Below, in pieces: positions 46,293 through 55,435 of a DNA stretch of 64,000 nucleotides. The first letter of the stretch is position 1. Each line of letters opens with the position of its first letter. The notes beneath the pieces are model-generated. The model was given only the letters and a program-made list of their open reading frames with translations. It ran no database searches and was not told the DNA's origin. The translations under genes and the position numbers were made by a program. This stretch comes from a virus, in IMG/VR virus record IMGVR_UViG_3300007511_000004, positions 1 to 64,000 of that record. One strand, written 5' to 3'.

Positions 46293-46677
46293 CTAATTCT
46301 TCCAAATAGTATTCGTAAACATCCGGTACCATCCCATCATCTCTATGTGATATATCAATTTCCTTGATAATCGCGTCGTATGTTTCCGGATCCTCATGAT
46401 AGGGTTTAAAATAGGGATCATCGGGGAGAAGATTCGGATATGATAATACGTCATAAAAGGTCTCGTTGAAATCTTCAGCAATCCAATTGGCATAACATAT
46501 TGCCACGAAATAAGACTTGGCCGGGTAGATCCACTTATCAACTCTTTCATAAAAGTGTTTAATTGCATCTGGTATGATAGTATCGGGCGCCCAGGTTATC
46601 TCGACTCGATTTAGGTCGTCTTTGGTGATATCCTTTAATCTCCGATATACCTCTTGTCTAACTTGCCATTCTTTCAC
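46285..46677 (-). CDS. Unknown cassette protein, 130 residues
   Basis: This acidic protein is rich in Trp, Tyr and Asp (VEITWAPDTIIPDAIKHFYE, then YFVAICYANWIAEDFNETFY). It looks helical in the middle and ends in a Tyr/Glu-rich tail. It overlaps the halogenase by 20 bases. No family recognised. Its fixed place next to the halogenase suggests a partner or substrate-binding role, which is inference only. Confidence 0.55.
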   Translation of the reverse strand: MKEWQVRQEVYRRLKDITKDDLNRVEITWAPDTIIPDAIKHFYERVDKWIYPAKSYFVAICYANWIAEDFNETFYDVLSYPNLLPDDPYFKPYHEDPETYDAIIKEIDISHRDDGMVPDVYEYYLEELGD

Positions 46678-47923
46678 AGATCTTCCCTTCGATTATCGCA
46701 TAATATAATTCAGCGTCAACACTATATATTGAATCTACTAATCCAACTCCCTGTGCCACACAGTACCAATTGAAGGGGTTCCAGGGGAAAGCCATCGATC
46801 GGTTAGCAACACTCTCTACATTAAAATCCGTATCAAACCTGTCATCATTATAGTAGTGTAGTAGTATAAAATCTTTTATTTCATTAATTGAATTGAGTAG
46901 GGTGGCGTCTAACTCCCTATAATCGTAACCACTCTTAATAGATTCTCCGAACAATTTTGCGGCATAGACTATGAATTCGATATTAGTTGCTTCAAGAGGT
47001 TCTACAAAGTGTGCAGCTAACCCATTCGATAATACATTCTTATATGCAATTTTAGATAGGGCACCAGCTTCAAACCTCAGAATCCTACCACCTTCAATCC
47101 CCATTTCTGCTCGGGCTTCTTCGTCACTTATCCACTTGGAAGAATAAACATATCCCCTATTATTCCGATCCTGTAGGGGGATTGACCACTCCCAGCCATG
47201 TTCTCTTTTAATAGATTCGGTATAGTAGCATGGATCTGGTTCTTTAGAATACACTAGAGCCGAATCCAGATGTAGATCGTCAAAGGGAAGGTACTTGATA
47301 TCGAATGGATGAGATAATAGTCTTTTCTGGCCAGTACAATCCACATAGTAGTCTGCTACGTGTCCCTTTATCGATACTACACCATTATCATCAATTATTA
47401 CATCATTATCGTCAATCGTATCATAATGATGATTGATCTTACCTTTTAGGAAATCCCTAAGATAAGGTGCAACCAGATCATTTTGCCAATGGAGAGCTAT
47501 ATCCCACCAAAAGGGATCGTTACTTTCCAGGTCCGGTGGGATGTCGTCTAAAGCAAGTTGGGTATAGGGGCTTAGATTCTTAACCGGTTTCCCAGCCTTA
47601 AAGATATCCGTTAGAACATCCTGATCCGGAAAAAGCCTATCGATGAATGATTCACCGAAGGGATGGAAATACTCTTCTTCAGCCCAGTTAACGAAATTAA
47701 CCCCGTACTTCACGGTTGAATTGGTTTTTGAAATGAAATCTTTTAAATCAATATCCGCTGCTCTTAGAACATCTACTACGGTCTCAGTAACACTTTCGCC
47801 TACGCCAATCGGGGGAATAGTATTACTCTCGATAAGGGTAATATCAAAATCCTTATGGAGGATGAGAGCCGAGAACCAACCAGCGGTTCCACCGCCACAT
47901 ATTAATATCTTTTTTCGGTCCAT
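46658..47923 (-). CDS. Flavin-dependent tryptophan-halogenase-like enzyme
   Basis: The 421-residue protein has the FAD-binding GGGTAGW motif at residues 10-16, and PPIGVGESVTETVVDVLRAA. STVKYGVNFVNW has Lys72, at the place of the catalytic Lys79 of PrnA. GWEWSIPLQDRNNRGYVYSS contains the halogenase WxWxIP motif near residue 240. HFVEPLEATNIEF carries the Glu equivalent to PrnA Glu346. All hallmark residues are therefore present. It is somewhat shorter than bacterial enzymes (about 510-540). A free tryptophan, indole or peptide Trp could be the substrate; a flavin reductase would have to come from the host. Confidence 0.88.
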   Translation of the reverse strand: MDRKKILICGGGTAGWFSALILHKDFDITLIESNTIPPIGVGESVTETVVDVLRAADIDLKDFISKTNSTVKYGVNFVNWAEEEYFHPFGESFIDRLFPDQDVLTDIFKAGKPVKNLSPYTQLALDDIPPDLESNDPFWWDIALHWQNDLVAPYLRDFLKGKINHHYDTIDDNDVIIDDNGVVSIKGHVADYYVDCTGQKRLLSHPFDIKYLPFDDLHLDSALVYSKEPDPCYYTESIKREHGWEWSIPLQDRNNRGYVYSSKWISDEEARAEMGIEGGRILRFEAGALSKIAYKNVLSNGLAAHFVEPLEATNIEFIVYAAKLFGESIKSGYDYRELDATLLNSINEIKDFILLHYYNDDRFDTDFNVESVANRSMAFPWNPFNWYCVAQGVGLVDSIYSVDAELYYAIIEGKICERMAS

Positions 47924-48798
47924 TCTAATAATTCTCTATGCCCATTACATCCATCTGTTAAATCGTGTACGTACCTATAGTGCTCAGTAAGACACCTGCC
48001 GAAATAATCGCAATTGCGACAAATATCTGAAACGTTCTTGATTGGCTCGATCAGCGCCCATTTACGATATTCATCAAAACTGTCTAATTCTAAGAAATAT
48101 TCGCGATCCGACACATCAAATTCCAACACGCCGAATTTTCCGCTTGGGGTAATATATACGTGATTGTTACTGAAAGCGTTATAGTTTCCCGATATAGATT
48201 CCTCTATGCGATAGAGGTTTTCAAATTCGAATGGCAGATCTAACTCTAACCACTTTTTAACAAATTCTTCATAATCACTATGCTTAACATTGTGACAGTT
48301 AGCTTGGTTCGTTGAATATGGTTTGATCTCTACAGATCGAAGATTCGAGAGTAAAGATAATTCCTGTACCATGGAAGGTACATCCATATCAAGTACATTA
48401 CGACTTGCAAGTATAAGGACTGAGATTGGTACCGGTGATACTAGCATATTTGCAAATACTATATCACTCCGCTCTCTTGCAGCAAAGTCATATGAGACCG
48501 AAAGCGATATATCATTATCGTGCATGTATGTTTTAGGAGATGCGTAATTGGTAACAATATTAATTACACCATCATAATGCTTACGAATGATCTTCTTCAT
48601 ATCATAGAAGTAATCGTCACCTAATGTTGAGATCTCCCCGCCATATAAATCGATGTGGTGAATATCCGGGATCTCGCTCAACCTCTCATCTAATACCCTC
48701 AGATCAACCTTCTTCTTATCTGCTAATTGTTCACTAGTAAGATAACAAAAATCACATCGAAAATTGCAAAGATATGTGGGGTTGATCGATACGATCAT
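47902..48798 (-). CDS. Radical SAM protein
   Basis: This 298-residue protein starts IVSINPTYLCNFRCDFCYLT, the CxxxCxxC motif at residues 11-18, then HHIDLYGGEISTLGDDYF (GGE motif) and NIVTNYAS. The C-terminal region has ICRNCDYFGRCLTEH and CNGH, a short auxiliary cluster site. It is smaller than full SPASM enzymes. It overlaps the halogenase by 22 bases and the 2OG oxygenase upstream by four, repeating the radical-SAM/2OG pairing seen through the cassette. Confidence 0.88.
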   Translation of the reverse strand: MIVSINPTYLCNFRCDFCYLTSEQLADKKKVDLRVLDERLSEIPDIHHIDLYGGEISTLGDDYFYDMKKIIRKHYDGVINIVTNYASPKTYMHDNDISLSVSYDFAARERSDIVFANMLVSPVPISVLILASRNVLDMDVPSMVQELSLLSNLRSVEIKPYSTNQANCHNVKHSDYEEFVKKWLELDLPFEFENLYRIEESISGNYNAFSNNHVYITPSGKFGVLEFDVSDREYFLELDSFDEYRKWALIEPIKNVSDICRNCDYFGRCLTEHYRYVHDLTDGCNGHRELLEWTEKRY

Positions 48799-49514
48799 AA
48801 CAATTGGGTCTCTTTATAGTATCCTGATTTCAATTTATTCTGACCCCATAGCTGGCTGTAGCCAAGAGTTGCAATGACTGTATATCGAGTTTTATCCGAA
48901 GTGAGCTCGGTCACCTTATGTACGAATGACGGATCATTATTATTTAAGATAATGATTTTATTACGATGTGGGGTATATCTTTGGGTTATCTCTACCTTAT
49001 CAGTGAGGATATCGTCTAACGAGGTCTCCGGTCTCCAATGAGGCATAGGATCACCAGGCTTCCATAGTATATCCGGTCTACCAACTAATAACTCTCCACC
49101 ATCTTCTTCGGTGAAGTCGTCCATATTAGGATAACAGAGTATTTGAAGTAATGTTCCATCATATCCATCAAAGTGCCAGGGTAACCCTCCGCCCTGACTC
49201 ACTTTATTAATATTGACGTGTATTTCGTCGAAATCTCCGTAGACGTGTCTCCAGTAATCGAAATAAGGTAACTGAACTATATCTTGGAAAAATTCTAAAT
49301 ACTGTTGCCGACCTTTAATGTAAACATCTTGATCTCTTTGGTGATATTCCCGATCCCAGACCGGATTCTGTACGATTGACCCATAACTACTTTCGGTACC
49401 AAAAGTCTCTGACATTAGCATGCTGAATAACATAGCGCTAAAAGAAGGATCCACGTCTACAATATCAGCGCCCTTCTTATATAAATCGTTGAAGTTAGGT
49501 ATCTCTTGTATCAT
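48795..49514 (-). CDS. 2OG-Fe(II) oxygenase
   Basis: This 239-residue protein carries GGLPWHFDGYDGTLLQILCY with HxD near residue 112, EEDGGELLVGRPD, the distal His in NNNDPSFVHKVTEL, and TRYTVIATLGYS with the likely 2-oxoglutarate Arg. This is a full facial triad of the P4H-like class. It would hydroxylate or desaturate a peptide or amino acid. The start overlaps the next oxygenase by 20 bases, so two oxygenases are adjacent here. Confidence 0.85.
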   Translation of the reverse strand: MIQEIPNFNDLYKKGADIVDVDPSFSAMLFSMLMSETFGTESSYGSIVQNPVWDREYHQRDQDVYIKGRQQYLEFFQDIVQLPYFDYWRHVYGDFDEIHVNINKVSQGGGLPWHFDGYDGTLLQILCYPNMDDFTEEDGGELLVGRPDILWKPGDPMPHWRPETSLDDILTDKVEITQRYTPHRNKIIILNNNDPSFVHKVTELTSDKTRYTVIATLGYSQLWGQNKLKSGYYKETQLL

Positions 49515-50025
49515 AATTAAACGTCACTACAATTCGGGCTTCGGGAGATTTGGGCTGAGAAGAACTATGGAATTTTAATCCATTGAACCACATTGTTCTA
49601 TTTGCTACAGAATCACATACACTTTCTATAGTATATTCTTTATGTTGTTCCGGTCCATTCTCTTTATATATGTAGGTTGGAGCAGTACTATCCGTTACGT
49701 AATAGAGCTGGGTTGTGTGAGGTTGCATATAGTCTACATGGGGATCATGCACCATACCACCCTCATTACTATTAAATATATATCCGATTCGTATCCGGAT
49801 CAGACGACCGAAATCTAGGTTAATCAGTGGGGATAATAATCCAAACAATCTTTTATCATTGATATTCCCATTCCGATAAACCACAGTAGAGAATCCATTT
49901 TGGTTATCACTGCCCCCTTTCTTTACCACATTCTTATTAAACGTCCATTGGGTTTCGGGAGATAGGATTTCTTCATGAATTAGTTTGTGTGAAAAGGGAG
50001 TTAGGAAATTGTCAATTATTTGCAT
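49495..50025 (-). CDS. 2OG-Fe(II) oxygenase-like protein
   Basis: I chose ATG 50025 (MQIIDNFLTPFSHKLIHEEI) because AAAGGA lies about eight bases upstream; an in-frame ATG at 50043 adds six residues. MVHDPHVDYMQPHTTQLYYV carries HxD, WFNGLKFHSSSQPK the distal His, and EARIVVTFNYD the Arg. The fold matches small phage oxygenases. It is distinct in sequence from the neighbouring oxygenase, so the two probably have different substrates or positions. Confidence 0.82.
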   Translation of the reverse strand: MQIIDNFLTPFSHKLIHEEILSPETQWTFNKNVVKKGGSDNQNGFSTVVYRNGNINDKRLFGLLSPLINLDFGRLIRIRIGYIFNSNEGGMVHDPHVDYMQPHTTQLYYVTDSTAPTYIYKENGPEQHKEYTIESVCDSVANRTMWFNGLKFHSSSQPKSPEARIVVTFNYDTRDT

Positions 50026-51004
50026 GAATAATCCTTTCTTCAAGCTCTTTCATTAGACTGCAATGCTTTTCCACCATATCATGCTGCTTCATATCCTTTA
50101 TGGTTTTCTTGCATCCATTACAGATCTGGAATAATGCACAGGCGTAACACCCGCTATGCATAGTCTGGATATCAAGCTCTTTCTGCAGCGGGGTGAAGAA
50201 TTCACCGGCCATCTCCTTTTCGAAGTCAATGGAGTATTCTCGATCATCCCCAAATGATCCGCAACTATAATAATCGCCACTTGGCTGCATCGCTCTAATT
50301 GTATAATCACAGTCTCTATTCTGTGGACAAACCATAGCCTCATTTCGGAGTCTCTTAACCATCTGCTTCGTATTAAATTCCCATTCCATTAGACCCGATT
50401 CATAGATCTCCAGATACTTGCTATACATCTTAGATAATTGATACGGTCGGGATTGAACGCCCGAAGCCATTGCGTAGTTTAGCTTACATTCAACTCCCAT
50501 CTCCTTTGCAAGTTTGACATTATCAAGTGCGGTATCTTCATTCTCTTCGTCGATAACTGATATGAAATCGGGTCTGTATCCGACCCATTCGAGCATCTTG
50601 TCTGATACCGCCCAGAAGTCTTCTTCCGTGAAAACGCTATAATCACCCTTCAGTCTCGAGCTGCCATAATGAAATGACGTGGTTATACCCATACGCGGAT
50701 GAGTAAAAATATCGATCCACTTCTCTGGCTTCTGGTAGAAAGGCCAGAGATTAGTTGTAAAGGAAACAGTTGCTCGATGATCGTGATCGTCAAGGTGTGC
50801 TAATAGTTTCTTATAATACGAAGGATCCATCATTAAAGGATCCCCGCCATTTACAATAATAGTGTTGGTATCCGGAAACCGCTCCAGGAATCTATAGATT
50901 CGGTTAAGTTCTATTTGATCCTTGACGTCGTCTGCAATTGACGTACTTGAGCAGAAAGTGCATTTGAAGTTGCAACGTTCCGTGGGCTTAATAATTAGTT
51001 CCAT
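50012..51004 (-). CDS. Radical SAM/SPASM protein
   Basis: This 330-residue protein starts LIIKPTERCNFKCTFCSSTS (CxxxCxxC), with IIVNGGDPLMMDPSYYKKLL as the GGE-like motif and TVSFTTNLWPFY. The C-terminal SPASM part holds many Cys: CPQNRDCDYTIRAM, GDYYSCGSFGDD, CYACALFQICNGCKK and EKHCSLM. This is the layout of sactisynthase-like and anSME-like peptide-modifying enzymes. It overlaps oxygenases on both sides. Confidence 0.9.
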   Translation of the reverse strand: MELIIKPTERCNFKCTFCSSTSIADDVKDQIELNRIYRFLERFPDTNTIIVNGGDPLMMDPSYYKKLLAHLDDHDHRATVSFTTNLWPFYQKPEKWIDIFTHPRMGITTSFHYGSSRLKGDYSVFTEEDFWAVSDKMLEWVGYRPDFISVIDEENEDTALDNVKLAKEMGVECKLNYAMASGVQSRPYQLSKMYSKYLEIYESGLMEWEFNTKQMVKRLRNEAMVCPQNRDCDYTIRAMQPSGDYYSCGSFGDDREYSIDFEKEMAGEFFTPLQKELDIQTMHSGCYACALFQICNGCKKTIKDMKQHDMVEKHCSLMKELEERIIHANN

Positions 51005-51630
51005 AATGAAATACCTGCATTGATGGTATACCGATTAACGTTATTATTGGTTAACCTCTTTACTGAATGTACCAAGCGGGGGTTTCCATTATTCAATAGA
51101 ATTACTTTCCCGTTAGCTGGATACACAGTGTGCTTAGTTTCGACCTCCCCGTCAGGCCAGGTTCTTTCGCCGAGTTTAAGATACGATTCCCACTCATTAT
51201 CCCATCTACTTTCCTCAGTGAAATAGATTAGGAATCCGATATCGTGATCTTCTACCCCATCCCAATGCCATCCAAGCTCCGCTGATCCGTTCCACACATC
51301 TATGAATTTTAATTTATGATTATAGCCGCAAGTTCTTTTAAACCACCCGGTGTAATGCGGATCACCGAATAATTCATTTATCACCTCTATATAAATTGGA
51401 GGAACAGACTCGACGCTTTTTTGATTGACTTGCCCCTCACGATCTCTGTGATATTTTTTAGCCTTCTCGGGTGCACCATCTGCTGCATTTATACTCCAGT
51501 CTGGCACACCTTTATATTCAATGTGATCTACCCAATTCTCAGATAAAAGCTGACCCCAGACCATAGCATTAAGATGGGTAGGCAGCTCCCATTCATCATA
51601 CCCATCCTTGTAGAATTTATCGACGTTCAT
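50995..51630 (-). CDS. 2OG-Fe(II) oxygenase
   Basis: This 211-residue protein contains GSAELGWHWDGVEDHDIGFL with HxD near residue 123, LLNNGNPRLVHSVKRL with the distal His near 183, and VNRYTINAGI with the Arg. The double-stranded beta-helix is preceded by a helical N-terminus (HLNAMVWGQLLSENWVD). The end overlaps the radical SAM gene by 10 bases and the start overlaps the next oxygenase gene by four. Confidence 0.85.
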   Translation of the reverse strand: MNVDKFYKDGYDEWELPTHLNAMVWGQLLSENWVDHIEYKGVPDWSINAADGAPEKAKKYHRDREGQVNQKSVESVPPIYIEVINELFGDPHYTGWFKRTCGYNHKLKFIDVWNGSAELGWHWDGVEDHDIGFLIYFTEESRWDNEWESYLKLGERTWPDGEVETKHTVYPANGKVILLNNGNPRLVHSVKRLTNNNVNRYTINAGISLWN

Positions 51631-52100
51631 ATTGCCGTTGTTCCTAGCCGAGTTTTTCCCTCACCTGTAATATATAGCTGAAGGTCTGATACCTTGGCTA
51701 TTCTAATGATACCGTAGAAGGGCGAGGCTGTGTGATAGACGTAAGCGGGGAAGGTTACTGTCATACCAGTAGTCGGTTTAATAATATATGGTTCGAAGTG
51801 TGAGGCCAACTGCGAGGGGTAGCCACGATTAGCATTACCTCGCGGGTCGTGAAGTATTAGTTCCCCGCCCTCCCCTGAGACGTGTTCATAGTAGATGGAT
51901 GTGAAGTGAGCGTGACCGTGATTATGAGTCGCTAGCCAATAGCCAGACTGTGGGCTTGTTTCCCAGTTACGGATAGCGTGATCAAGTTGATCAAGATCCT
52001 CCTGAAAATAGATTTGTAAATATTCTTTGAATCGTGTCCCAGGATCAGGGTTACCGTTCTCTTCAACGTGTATCGGGGTGGACCACATCATAAACCTCAC
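51627..52100 (-). CDS. 2OG-oxygenase-like protein (TIGR02466-like)
   Basis: This 157-residue protein has WLATHNHGHAHFTSIYYEHV, GGELILHDPRGN and PTTGMTVTFPAYVYHTASPF, the order of motifs in small phage and bacterial oxygenase-like proteins of the TIGR02466 type. The region after the distal His reads IIRIAKVSDLQL, where an Arg is kept but the usual SISFN end is not, so activity is uncertain. It starts inside the upstream radical SAM gene (38-base overlap), and its N-terminus looks shortened. Confidence 0.7.
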   Translation of the reverse strand: MRFMMWSTPIHVEENGNPDPGTRFKEYLQIYFQEDLDQLDHAIRNWETSPQSGYWLATHNHGHAHFTSIYYEHVSGEGGELILHDPRGNANRGYPSQLASHFEPYIIKPTTGMTVTFPAYVYHTASPFYGIIRIAKVSDLQLYITGEGKTRLGTTAI

Positions 52101-53052
52101 TTAAAAAACATGTATCTTGAGTTCTGAAACTTTGGATGTGGTTTGATAAAAAACATCCCATATTACAATACTGGAAGTGTGCACATTCAAGACAGTTGTA
52201 TTGTTTGAACCATTTCTCTTCCATCTCAAATTTGGATGGTTGATAATTCCGTTTTAGATCTTTTACTAGAATTGTACATGGGCCTGATGTTCCATCGGGT
52301 AAAATGGTAACAGTATCCATGCAGGTCATTTGCTTCTTTACCTTGTTTTGCATATCGTTAAAGGGTAGAACCTTTGGATACTTATCCAGCATGTATAGTA
52401 TAAAATCCCGAAGCATAATATCATTAGGTAGGAAGGTATCCATATTAGCTTCGGGCGTATAATAGTCAAAGTAGATACCAAATCGATCATAAAGGTAATC
52501 GAAAAACGGTACATCGTCTCTCATGAATTTCCGGATACTCGGCTTCGTCATAATGACATTCACCGATTTAATATAATCCCTATACCTTCTTACATTCTCC
52601 TGGAATATCGGAAAGGTGGTCTTATTGAATCGGGCAGAAGGGTCGTAACTAGTTAATAAAGTAACCGGATCCGATCCTAACATTATATCGAATCTTTCGG
52701 TGTTTGTAAATACGAAGTTAGTAGTAAAACAAATTTCTAGATTAATACCTTCGCTGAATGCCCAATTATTTAATTCACGTATGACCTTACCGTAATCCTG
52801 AAATACCCTATCAGGTAAAGCGTCAGCGAAGACCTCTCCGCCCATAAAATGTACACTATAGTCCTCTCGGGGTAAACTCTTAATCCGACCCTTGATTATA
52901 TCGATCTTTTCTAGAATGGTATCGATACCGAAAAAACTATTATGGTCCTGACTGCAGAATTTACAATTCAGATCGCAATATTCGAAGAGAGTGACGATGA
53001 TCTCTCCAGTCTTACCCCTTTTACCCGTCCGGCTTATTACATCAATTGACAT
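52063..53052 (-). CDS. Radical SAM/SPASM protein
   Basis: This 329-residue protein has IIVTLFEYCDLNCKFCSQDH (CxxxCxxC near residues 26-33), SVHFMGGEVFADALPDRVF (GGE) and EICFTTNFVFT. The SPASM part has QMTCMDTVTILPDGTSGPCT, YNCLECAHFQYCNMGCFLSN and QDTCFLSEVY, giving a full set of Cys for auxiliary clusters. It is the third such enzyme on this strand, again between two 2OG-oxygenase-like genes. Confidence 0.9.
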   Translation of the reverse strand: MSIDVISRTGKRGKTGEIIVTLFEYCDLNCKFCSQDHNSFFGIDTILEKIDIIKGRIKSLPREDYSVHFMGGEVFADALPDRVFQDYGKVIRELNNWAFSEGINLEICFTTNFVFTNTERFDIMLGSDPVTLLTSYDPSARFNKTTFPIFQENVRRYRDYIKSVNVIMTKPSIRKFMRDDVPFFDYLYDRFGIYFDYYTPEANMDTFLPNDIMLRDFILYMLDKYPKVLPFNDMQNKVKKQMTCMDTVTILPDGTSGPCTILVKDLKRNYQPSKFEMEEKWFKQYNCLECAHFQYCNMGCFLSNHIQSFRTQDTCFLSEVYDVVHPDTR

Positions 53053-53578
53053 TCTTGAATACCATATTACAAACCAAACTGATCCGGGTATCTTCTCCTA
53101 GGTATGGAGTTACTTCGTGCCAGATGTAATAAGGAGCTGCGATCAATAATCCGGTTTTTGGCTCTATCTCAACATAAGGTTCTCGACAGAATGATTTCCG
53201 ATTAGTGAACCTCGGGTCGTACAGTCTCAGCTTACCGCCTTCCTCTGATTCGTTTGAATAGTAAACGGCAAAGGCATCTATCTGATCATGGGTATGACAG
53301 GATTTGAAGTCCCCACGATCCATCGGATTGATGATATTAAAAGAATCCATATCATAGTCGGGTGGATGGTCATAGTGGAAACATAGTGCATCGAAAGCTG
53401 ATTTAAAGCGCTCGCGGATAGTTCTCATATTATCAGAGACCCACAAATCCACATTATAGTCAGCGGGTTTCGTTGGAAGAGTGGCGATAATAGCCTTGGA
53501 GGTATTTAAGATATCCTTATTAAACTCGTCGCTATCATCATATTGTTTAGTGTATATAAAGGATTCAAATTCTATCAT
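53042..53578 (-). CDS. 2OG-oxygenase-like protein (TIGR02466-like)
   Basis: This 178-residue protein has DFKSCHTHDQIDAFAVYYSN, GGKLRLYDPRFTNRKSF, EPKTGLLIAAPYYIWHEVTP and DTRISLVCNMVF. The order (His-rich strand, dPr motif, distal His, Arg) follows the TIGR02466-type 2OG oxygenases and is more complete than in the copy at 51627. The two flank one radical SAM gene, so they may form a working unit. Overlaps with both neighbours indicate coupled translation. Confidence 0.75.
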   Translation of the reverse strand: MIEFESFIYTKQYDDSDEFNKDILNTSKAIIATLPTKPADYNVDLWVSDNMRTIRERFKSAFDALCFHYDHPPDYDMDSFNIINPMDRGDFKSCHTHDQIDAFAVYYSNESEEGGKLRLYDPRFTNRKSFCREPYVEIEPKTGLLIAAPYYIWHEVTPYLGEDTRISLVCNMVFKNVN

Positions 53579-54705
53579 AACCTAAAATTATTCAATTCTC
53601 CACTATTAGCATTTTTCAATTTATAGATGTAGTTTAGGAATAATACATTTACCTTCAATCGATCTTCACATTCGAATGCCGAAGTGGAAAGGGGCTTCAG
53701 TTCTTCCGCCATGATCGAACCAATTCCCGCAGTGTCGATATACCCCAGTGACAGAGAATCGTATACAGCATCCATTATAGTATCAGATAGATTTTCCTCG
53801 AATGGGGTTTGGCTATTCTGGGTAACTGCTTGCATCATTTCAGATCGGATTGTCGAGAATCGGATATTAGGATGACGGTTTACATAATCGACTCTGTGGT
53901 ACTTTCCTTCATCATCGAATAACCAGCGGGTTCTATCATTAGTATCCTTAAGCGCTATTAGATCATCTTCAGCATTCACATCACTGATCCCGAGAACCCC
54001 TTGGACCCAGCTTTTATAGATGTTATAGAATAGGTGAGATTTGAGGAACTGAACCTCCTCGTTACATTTCTTACCCAATAGTTTTAACATCTTCTTTCCG
54101 AGGCTACCATTATGATCAGACCCGCTTGCGAGGTAATTTGCAATTAAGAACTCCACCCCGATATTAGGAATAATCTCCGATCGTAATACCGAATAATCTG
54201 CCCATGATAGATCTAACGTTATGGCATTCCACTTAGTGATAAATTCAGACTTACTTAGATAAGTAATCCCCTTAGCATTATTCTTTTGTTTTTCCAGCCC
54301 ATCGTTTGCGCCCCATAGAAAAGTAGTGGTATTTTCTAACTGGGAATTGAGACTGAATGTATTATAAATCTTCCATGCTATATCAACATGTAAAGTTTCA
54401 AATAGTAGCTTTATGAATTTAATAATTATCTTATCATAATTATCACGATTGACGTGGATATTCACTGTACCTTTATTCTTAAGCGCAGTAAAGAAATCTT
54501 TATCATTATCATATGGGGCGTCATCCCCGGTCCACAGTTCCTCTAGGTCGTCTACATTGTGCATCTGGGCCTTCAGATCCCTCCAGGCAGTCTTCAAATC
54601 TTCGAGGAAGATGGAGTTTAAATTAGGGGTAATAACCATGTTATCGACATTATTGTCCATTAAGTAATCGTACTTAACGTAAACTTTATCAAAGAGCAGA
54701 AACAT
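53575..54705 (-). CDS. Unknown cassette protein, 376 residues
   Basis: This protein is mostly helical, with an N-terminal hydrophobic-basic MFLLFDKVYVKYDYL and long acidic helices. Distinct segments are NTTTFLWGANDGLEKQK and GKKMLKLLGKKCNEEVQFLK. I recognise no catalytic motif or family. It overlaps the oxygenase gene by four bases and the next unknown by 17. Being next to the CHx(S/D) protein and its maturase, it may bind the substrate or assemble the complex; this is conjecture. Confidence 0.55.
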   Translation of the reverse strand: MFLLFDKVYVKYDYLMDNNVDNMVITPNLNSIFLEDLKTAWRDLKAQMHNVDDLEELWTGDDAPYDNDKDFFTALKNKGTVNIHVNRDNYDKIIIKFIKLLFETLHVDIAWKIYNTFSLNSQLENTTTFLWGANDGLEKQKNNAKGITYLSKSEFITKWNAITLDLSWADYSVLRSEIIPNIGVEFLIANYLASGSDHNGSLGKKMLKLLGKKCNEEVQFLKSHLFYNIYKSWVQGVLGISDVNAEDDLIALKDTNDRTRWLFDDEGKYHRVDYVNRHPNIRFSTIRSEMMQAVTQNSQTPFEENLSDTIMDAVYDSLSLGYIDTAGIGSIMAEELKPLSTSAFECEDRLKVNVLFLNYIYKLKNANSGELNNFRL

Positions 54706-55432
54706 ACTCTAATTCCTTTTGCATTTGGTGTTGAAAGTCTTCATGGATAATTTCCCCTGATGAGACCCCATATGTTAACATAGCCATGAAATTATTAGGA
54801 GTAGTCCAATAGTAAAACATATTTTTACCTTTGAACATCGGTTCGTTGAATTGTTTTTCCATATAGTATACTGGGATATCTAATGCGAGGATGGCCTGAG
54901 CCTCCTCCCATTCATACATTTTTACATAATTTACCCCAATGTAATCATAGTCGTCAATTGTCTCAAACTCGTTCTTTGCTGCTTCCCGTATCGCTTCATC
55001 ATTAATGGTAGTTACATTAAAAACTGACCCGGAAGCAATAGCGGTTAGCCACCTATTAATTATTTCAGGATTCTCTGATCGGAATTCCGCCATCTCATCA
55101 TCATTTAGAATATATTCAATATCGTAAATCTCGTCGATCCATTCGAACCCGGCTTCTTGATAGAGCATTTTAAGTACGGTCAATTCGGAATGAACCGAGT
55201 TAATGATCAACCTATGGTTCATATAGACCAGAATATAGTTTTTACGATCAGCTAATGATACCTTATCCCAGCCAACTATATTACAGGGGATATCCAGATT
55301 GCTGACGTAGGTAATCAACTTATCTTCTTTTAATATGCTTTCGCTATAATCAATATTAAAGATGATACTATCATCATTAAAATACTCCTTCAATTCCTCC
55401 ATGGGAATAGGAGCCACAGTATCTTTTATCAT
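54689..55432 (-). CDS. Unknown cassette protein, 247 residues
   Basis: This acidic protein looks alpha/beta (IPCNIVGWDKVSLADRKNY, ILVYMNHRLIINSVHSELT) and has a Glu/Asp-rich helical middle. The C-terminal part is rich in Tyr, Met and Phe (GKNMFYYWTTPNNFMAMLTY). No family recognised. It starts four bases after the stop of the CHx(S/D) protein gene, so the two are read together from the late promoter at 56039. Confidence 0.55.
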   Translation of the reverse strand: MIKDTVAPIPMEELKEYFNDDSIIFNIDYSESILKEDKLITYVSNLDIPCNIVGWDKVSLADRKNYILVYMNHRLIINSVHSELTVLKMLYQEAGFEWIDEIYDIEYILNDDEMAEFRSENPEIINRWLTAIASGSVFNVTTINDEAIREAAKNEFETIDDYDYIGVNYVKMYEWEEAQAILALDIPVYYMEKQFNEPMFKGKNMFYYWTTPNNFMAMLTYGVSSGEIIHEDFQHQMQKELEYVSAL

Positions 55433-55435
55433 AAT

